This document shows positions 58,005 through 64,000 of a stretch of DNA of 64,000 bases, one piece after another; within the stretch, counting starts at the first letter, position 1, and each line of letters opens with the position of its first letter. A program made the position numbers and the translations under genes. A model generated the notes under the pieces. The model ran no database searches, was not told the origin of the DNA, and was given only the letters and a program-made list of their open reading frames with translations. Origin of the DNA: Calycina herbarum (Eukaryota; Ascomycota; Leotiomycetes; Helotiales; Pezizellaceae); contig LLEY01000175.1 of assembly GCA_001414485.1 (NCBI GenBank), positions 1 to 64,000 on the forward strand, given 5' to 3'.

Positions 58005-59907
58005 ATGACATCGATTCGAATTCCCCTACGTTCTATCAACCACCGTTTAACAAGTTCCTGCATTTTTTTGGCTGCTAGTTACCATAATCATACCCTCATT
58101 CCCAGGTCGAGTTCGTGGTCCCCCAAATCGACTGCGGGTTCCGCCACCATGCGCTTCTCAAGTTACCAGTTAGACAAAAACTGGAATGAACATGAAGAAT
58201 TCTTTAAATTCACGCGCGCGCGATTTGTCCGGGACGAAGAGGGTGAAATGTCTCGACGTTGCGTCAAATTCGATATGAACGAACTAGCTCGAATTTCCGC
58301 ACAGGCAGTTGGCTCCAAGAAATGTGTCGATGTCAAGAAATATCCCGATGGCATGTATAGCAAGGCGTTTTTGCTCACTATGGAAAATGACAAACAAGTT
58401 GTAGCAAAAGTTCCGAATCCAAATGCTGGCTTGGCCCATTTTACGACAGCAAGCGAGGTTGCAACTATGGACTTTGTAAGTGATTTGCTTCCTTTCCTAA
58501 ACTTCTCTCCTTTTCTGATTTTAATTTTACTAAACTAGGCTCGCGAGATTTGCAAAACACCTTCGCCCAAAGTTTTTACTTGGAGTTCTAAGGCTAGTGA
58601 GAACTCTGTAGGTGTAGAATATATTATTATGGAGAAGATTGAGGGCGTCCCCTTATCGGCTTATTGGGCATCTATGCCACTTGATAAGAAGTCTATCATT
58701 GTGAGGAAATTGGCGAGCTATCAAAAATCCTGGATGTCACATACATTCAAACAATACGGAAGCCTCTACTATGCGGAAGATGTTCCGGCTTCATTAAAAC
58801 AACTAGCATTTTCTTACGACGATGAGAATTCCATTGAAATCATAGACAAACGCTTTGCGGTAGGTCCTACTGTGAACCGGCAGGTAGTTGATTACGGGAG
58901 AGCGCAGGTTGATTTTTACCGTGGTCCTTGTATGTTCGAATATATTCCCCTGTGCTGCATCAAAAACAAAATGGCTGACCTAGTACGCAGGGAACACAAT
59001 TGAGGAATATAGCATCTCAACCGGAAATCGAGAAATCGCTTGTGTGAAGGCGATTGAGCCCTTACCAAAGCCACATGTATATATAGCCGGTCGATATATC
59101 CCTTCTCAGGCAAAAAAACTTGCCGTTCTGGAAGCTTATTTGAAACTTATCAAGTTTTTACTGCCAACGGACTCCTCGATAACGACCTCACACATTTGGC
59201 ATACAGATCTTCATACAGAAAACATCTTTGTTAGCCCAGATGACCCTACGCAGATTGTCGGAATAATAGACTGGCAAGCCGCTTCTTTGATTCCTCTTTA
59301 CGAGAATGCCTCGCTGCTCGCACTTCTAGATTACGAAGGTCCGCCTCTGAATGGAATTGAACGCCCAGAAAAGCCCAAGAATCTAGATGAACTGGATAAA
59401 GTTGAACACGACAGAGCTTTTGATAATTGGATGGACATGATGCTGGCATCATACTATCGGAATCTAATTTACAAGAGAAATCCACGCCTGTACCGTGCTG
59501 TCGAATATTATGAAACTATCAGTTACGACCTTCTGAGCTACGCTCGCAACATTCTGATAGACGGAGAACTTATCTATCTCGATCGAGTGGCGGACGAGCT
59601 TCAGGAACTCTGGGATACACTACCTGGAGTTAAGAAACTCGGCAACCCTCCTTTTCCCTTCAAGTTCTCGGAGAAGGAATTGGCTGTCCTTTCGAAGGAT
59701 TACGAAGATATGCTGGAAGGAATGAAATGGATGCGTGATATCAAAGAAGGGGTAAGGGACTTGTTTCCAAGCGATATTACGATATCGCATGAACATTACG
59801 AGCTTGCGAAGCGCACTTTGGACGAGTATAAGGAGGTGGTGCTCGAGAATTTTGCTAGGAATGAGGAGGAAAGGGCTAATGTGCGCGCTTGGTGGCCGTT
59901 TGAGTAA
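58005..59907 (+). CDS. AIM9-like protein with aminoglycoside phosphotransferase (APH) fold
   Basis: Three exons (58005-58475, 58539-58929, 58991-59907; phases 0 and 1) give 592 residues. The N-terminus is basic, Ser/Arg-rich and free of acids (MTSIRIPLRSINHRLTSS), as for mitochondrial import. The kinase-like APH domain follows: ARISAQAVGSKKCVDVKKYP, KAFLLTMENDKQVVAKVPNP (Lys for nucleotide), YIIMEKIEGVPLSAYW hinge, HTDLHTENIFV (catalytic Asp about 360, Asn 365) and GIIDWQAA (metal Asp about 381). Fungi keep many such paralogues near yeast AIM9, which is linked to mitochondrial inheritance. Substrate is unknown. A second ATG (58149, MRFSSYQL) could give a shorter cytosolic form. Confidence 0.88.
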
Positions 59908-62900
59908 GAAGAAATGGGGGTGCCTAATTTCTTTCTTGTGTATGATAGAGACCTGTACTTTTACTCGAGACTTCCTGTCAAGTTGGCTCTGTACATTGCA
60001 TCGAGGTTTCTTGATCGTCGCTTCAGGATAGCAGCGCGAACAGATGACATATCTAAAGAGTGGCATCAAAGTTATATTTCCAGATCAATTCCCCCTAAAA
60101 TCAAGAGCTAAAAGAGCGACCCCCTTGGGAACCTTGGAACCCTGGAGCTCTTTGCAACCTGGAGAAAGCTCGCGGCCGATCCTCGGAGCCTAGATGGTAT
60201 GACCCCGTTGTTGGAGTGAGAGGAATTGACGAGAGAGAGGGATGGGAAAACATGGAATGGAGTGGCTTCGGGACGGGGAGCTGTTTTTTATGGAAGATGC
60301 ACAAAAAATATTTGAATTCGAGAACAGGAGAAGATTCGACAGCAAGCCCCCCCTTATTTCCTTATCATGCCTCGTCGCGTTCCCACCTCCTCACAAAATC
60401 AAGTTGAAATGGTACCAACACACTTAACTGAACCTCACACTACTATTCACTATTGCCTTATTTTTTCCCTTTCTCCTACTCTGTTCGTATTCGAGCGCCC
60501 AGTGTAGCAGATGTTTCTGACTTCCCTTCTCGAGTATCGAATATTTATCCCTCATCATAAGGATTTTCTAAACCACCACTCCAATACAATAAACAGCAAA
60601 GTTCTCTCTAGCCTAGAAAAGAATACGAAACCATCTTCTCTCATTTCCCTTAGTATAAGAAAGCCTATGATTTTCAACCCCACACCTATAAACTCTCTAC
60701 TAACGAAACCTCATTAACTTCACATTCAGGGAGTAACATGCAAGAGAAAGTATTTGGCTTTCGATAGTCTGACTTAACTTTTTACCGTTTCAAGTTGAAA
60801 CTATTAGCTTTCTCCTAATTTTCAATTAACCCTGTATGAGACCGCTAGAGACATTACTTCCAGTTTCTTTAAAGTCTTATGTAAAAAGAAACGACAGTAA
60901 CTTCAAAATCGACAGTAATTACCTTTCCAGGCTTTCCTAAACTACCTTTCTTTCTCTCCGGATCTCCCAGGATATCTTCCTCCTCTCCTAGAAATAATTC
61001 AACATGAGAGTAGCCACTTTTGACCTCCACCAATCGTGAGGAAGCTACTCAAAACCCAGATACGTGTTGCGATACTCAGATCTTTGTTCAACTAGAGATG
61101 TCGTTTCATCAATTTGCTACTAAGCTATATATCAAATTGGATTTTGAGCAGCTGAAAAGGATTATTTGGGATAATTCTTCTGTGTTTTGATTGAGTTGGG
61201 GTAAGTTACTACTTTTCTCTTGCGAGGTTTAGACTCGTCGTCCTCTATCACTCGCACAGCTACTAAATCTAATTACAGAATGAATTTAATGAATTTAATA
61301 AGACTAGTTCTTTCAAAGTTCCTCAACATCCTCAAACTCTTCGCGATTTAGTCCATAAATGAACAAGTCCCAACATTCCCTCGACATTTAAATAATGAAG
61401 TTAGTCAAGAACAATACGCATTATCATCAAAGTCAATCTGGTACTCAAAATTCACACTTCTCAGCTTACTTTCTAGTTGACCCCTAAGACCGCTCTCGTC
61501 TTCCAACGCATAGCCCACATACGAAAACCGAGTGCACTACGAGTACTTCCAACCCAACATCATTTTTGCAGGGGTATGCCCTTGGGGCATTTTTATGTAT
61601 TTAGAATAGCTTTTCTTCAATGGCCCAAGGGGCGTGGAGCCTGTGCCTTCCCCACAGTAAACCTAAGCGAAGAAATCGAGAGCACCACAAAATTCGACAG
61701 CAAATCCCCTCAAACCTCCTTTTACCTCCCCTTCAAAAGCCAATTACCTTATGAGACTAAAGCAAAAACCAGCCCACCTGACATTTAAAATTCCAAACTT
61801 GAGAATTCCAGACGCGAAGTTGTTCTCTTCCCACCAGCACCTGTCGCAATAAATCAATTCGGCGACCTCCTAGTAATTCGTCAAAAGCCTGCGTAGGCGA
61901 TATCCTTATAGGCGACGTATCCACGAACAATCAACTCACCAACCAGCATTCCCCAAATTCGAAGAGTCATTCTTTACCCAACAACTTGAAAAATATTTGG
62001 TTTGGCTCGAATCTAAAGGTGTTGATAAAACTTAAGTAACACACTTCAACTTGAATTAACTTAAAACCACATTGAAACTATAATTATTTATTCCTTAAAC
62101 CACTGCAGACCTCTCAAATTCCGATACTCAAGAACTTCAAACCAGGAAAGATGAACAGACCCGACAAGAAACACGAAGACAAGACATACCCACGAACTTC
62201 CGACTGTTCAATCTCGAGAAAATTCCTAGCTTGACAATTCATCAGCAAGGCAATAAAAAGCTCCCATCAACAGCCAGCCCGCAACTTCCCAATTCGACAA
62301 CAGCGAGAAAAAAAAATCGACAGTAAATCCCCCCAACCCTGGCCCATTTCTCATCCCAACATGAATGGCTCAAACGAAGTCCACAAGTCCGAGTAAGAAA
62401 ATAACTTCAGTTTAAGAAAACAAGACTGACAAATCTCACTGCATTAGAACTCACTTGCCCATTCGAAGAACTCCTGGTACTTTGATGCCAAACAGAGTGA
62501 CCCAGACACCAACTCCTCCCTCGAGTTTTTATACCACACCACATTGACTTATTGCGAACTGCCTGAAGTCATTTTACAGAGGGCTTCATCCAAATATTTC
62601 TACTCAACTTTGAATCGAAGTTCCCATTCTTTCCCCTCGCCACATGAGAATTGGGGCGCGGGAAATTAAAAACCGAAGAAAAAGAAAGAAGAAAAAACAC
62701 CAGGAATACTCAAATAAAATTCTATAAAACATCAAATGATCAAAATCAAATATACTTCACGCGCTAACCAGGTATCACATTCTATAAATTTCGCTTCGCA
62801 AGCCCCAAAAAGCACAGGCTACCACTACAAGAAGCACCATCAAGGACGAAAAAGAAAAGAACGCCATCTATGCAAAAAAAAAAAAAGCCAATCCACCCTT

Positions 62901-62987
62901 CACAAAAGAAACCCATCTATTTCGCTCCCAAAAAACAAAATCTCAAAAAGTAAGTAAGAGCACCGCCATCCAAGTCCACGCTCTACC
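59908..62987. other. Long intergenic region, no gene seen
   Basis: About 3 kb with no supported gene. The short motif CGACAGYAA recurs (about 60337, 60891, 60909, 61695, 62317), three times followed by a C-rich run, hinting at a dispersed degenerate repeat. Several A-rich stretches lie near 62680-62950. Confidence 0.5.
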
Positions 62988-64000
62988 TCAAGCTTCTCTC
63001 TCCTCCAACTCCTTCTCCTCCGCCAATCTCGCTAGGTGCGTATACCTAATACTCCAAAGACTAACCAACAGCCCCACCAAACAACTAACAACAGTCACAA
63101 GATACGCACTGCGATAGCATTCGAGACCCTCACTACACATCCTCTCCCCATCCTTCCCTACAACACTATGAGCATCAAACACCCTCCCATAGAAAATATT
63201 AAACACATTCCCACTAATGACAGGACTCAGCGTCATGGTTCCCCAATTTTGCGACAGCCCATTGACGCCAAAGGCTTCCGCAATGATGGAGGGGAAACAG
63301 CCGAAGAGGAAGCCGTAGGCGAGACCGGTGAGAGAAGAGACGAAGATGAGGTTCATGGGGCGGGTGATTGTCAGGGCTGCTACTTGGGTGATGAGGAAGA
63401 TTAGGGAGGCGAGGGTTAGACACCAGAGACGGGAGGCTTTGAGGACTTTGACGAGGAAGTCGGAGCCGACGCCTAGGGAGGTTAGCCAGTACCAGATAGG
63501 GGAGAGGGAGGTGTGTATTTACCACTTAGAAGACGACCGAAGAAGCTGCATACTGAGAGGATGGAGACGTGCATCGCCTGGCGCTTCATGATGAATTCGT
63601 TGGTTACGGAGTCATCGTAGTGCTCCCATAACGCCTGGACATCGTTTCCAATATTGCTTCAACAGGTCAGTAGGGGATTTACATTTAACGAAAGGGGTTT
63701 CTTACTTGATGGTCATCAATCCAATTCCCGTCAATATCCCCATCAATATAAACATTTGCCAGAATTCCATCATATGGAGCATTTGGAAACCACGGATATC
63801 TACACGATGGGCATGGTCCTTAACATTAATTTCTTCATCATTTCTCTCATTCTCAAGATCACCCGGGAGGGACGACAAGGAATCTCTGGACATCAAGGAG
63901 GAGGTCTCGTCTGTTTCGGACATGGGCTCGTCCGCAGGTGCCTGCACTACTTGGTGGTCTACTTGGATTTGATTTAGGGCCTGTGTCTGTGTGTTTTGGT
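62988..64000 (-). CDS. Nodulin-like MFS transporter, C-terminal part (5' end beyond the window)
   Basis: Membrane transporter of the nodulin-like/monocarboxylate-type MFS group. Three exons are visible: 64000-63706 (open at the edge), 63656-63523 and 63472-62988. The first visible part is an acidic cytosolic loop (SETDETSSLMSRDSLSSLPG). It is followed by LHMMEFWQMFILMGILTGIG, the hallmark TINNIGNDVQALW across the intron, SVCSFFGRLLSGVGSD (loop 8-9 signature), SSLTGLAYGFLFGCFPSIIA, FGVNGLSQNWGTM and SGNVFNIFYGRVFDAH. The six C-terminal TM segments are present. Yeast relatives include MCH1; the substrate is not known. Confidence 0.88.

Noticed and set aside
1..64000. CRISPR arrays, bacterial operons or phage modules
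   Set aside because: The gene structure is eukaryotic throughout, and no regularly spaced repeat-spacer array is present.

Overview
The window looks like nuclear DNA of a filamentous ascomycete. Its genes carry short GT-AG introns (about 50-90 bp), and it encodes fungal families such as Zn2Cys6 regulators, 2EXR and DUF6590/DUF4360 proteins, GMC oxidoreductase and tyrosinase. Long AT-rich blocks hold transposons whose reading frames are interrupted almost only by TAG/TAA, largely at expected Trp and Gln positions. That is the mark of repeat-induced point mutation (RIP). A leotiomycete (Helotiales, perhaps Sclerotiniaceae-like) is my best guess from gene style, but this is inference only.

Layout. 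Positions 1-2300 are RIP-decayed retroelement sequence, including the end of a Ty3/Gypsy polyprotein with chromodomain, and a Fot1-type transposon end at the left edge. Positions 3949-5397 hold a broken subtilisin-like protease gene cut off by the next repeat block. Positions 5398-14040 are a nest of RIP-killed transposons with three complete Fot1/pogo-like elements (5610-7473, 9140-10643, 11807-13706). Each has its own terminal-repeat subtype built on one shared plan.

From 15.4 kb the sequence is ordinary gene space: GMC oxidoreductase; a DUF6590 protein with a prion-like N-terminus; a zinc-cluster-like protein; an MFS sugar transporter; a small GPI-anchored protein; and then a compact alpha/beta-hydrolase - Zn2Cys6 regulator - SDR trio (27.2-30.7 kb). 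The regulator and SDR are divergent and share a 295-bp promoter, so they may form a small co-regulated cluster. A secreted DUF4360 protein, two decayed gene relics facing each other (35.4-37.1 kb) and a tyrosinase gene with an in-frame stop follow. After a gene-poor stretch come an intron-containing tRNA-Gly(GCC), a 2EXR protein, and the housekeeping genes RPC2 (Pol III second-largest subunit) and BST1 (GPI inositol-deacylase). A classical SDR, an AIM9-like phosphotransferase-fold protein and the 3' part of a nodulin-like MFS transporter complete the window.

I found no clearly new multi-gene system. The most original observations are the shared 17-bp iterated architecture of the three Fot1-like terminal repeats, the pseudogenes beside and away from repeats, and the regulator/SDR promoter with a helically spaced direct repeat.
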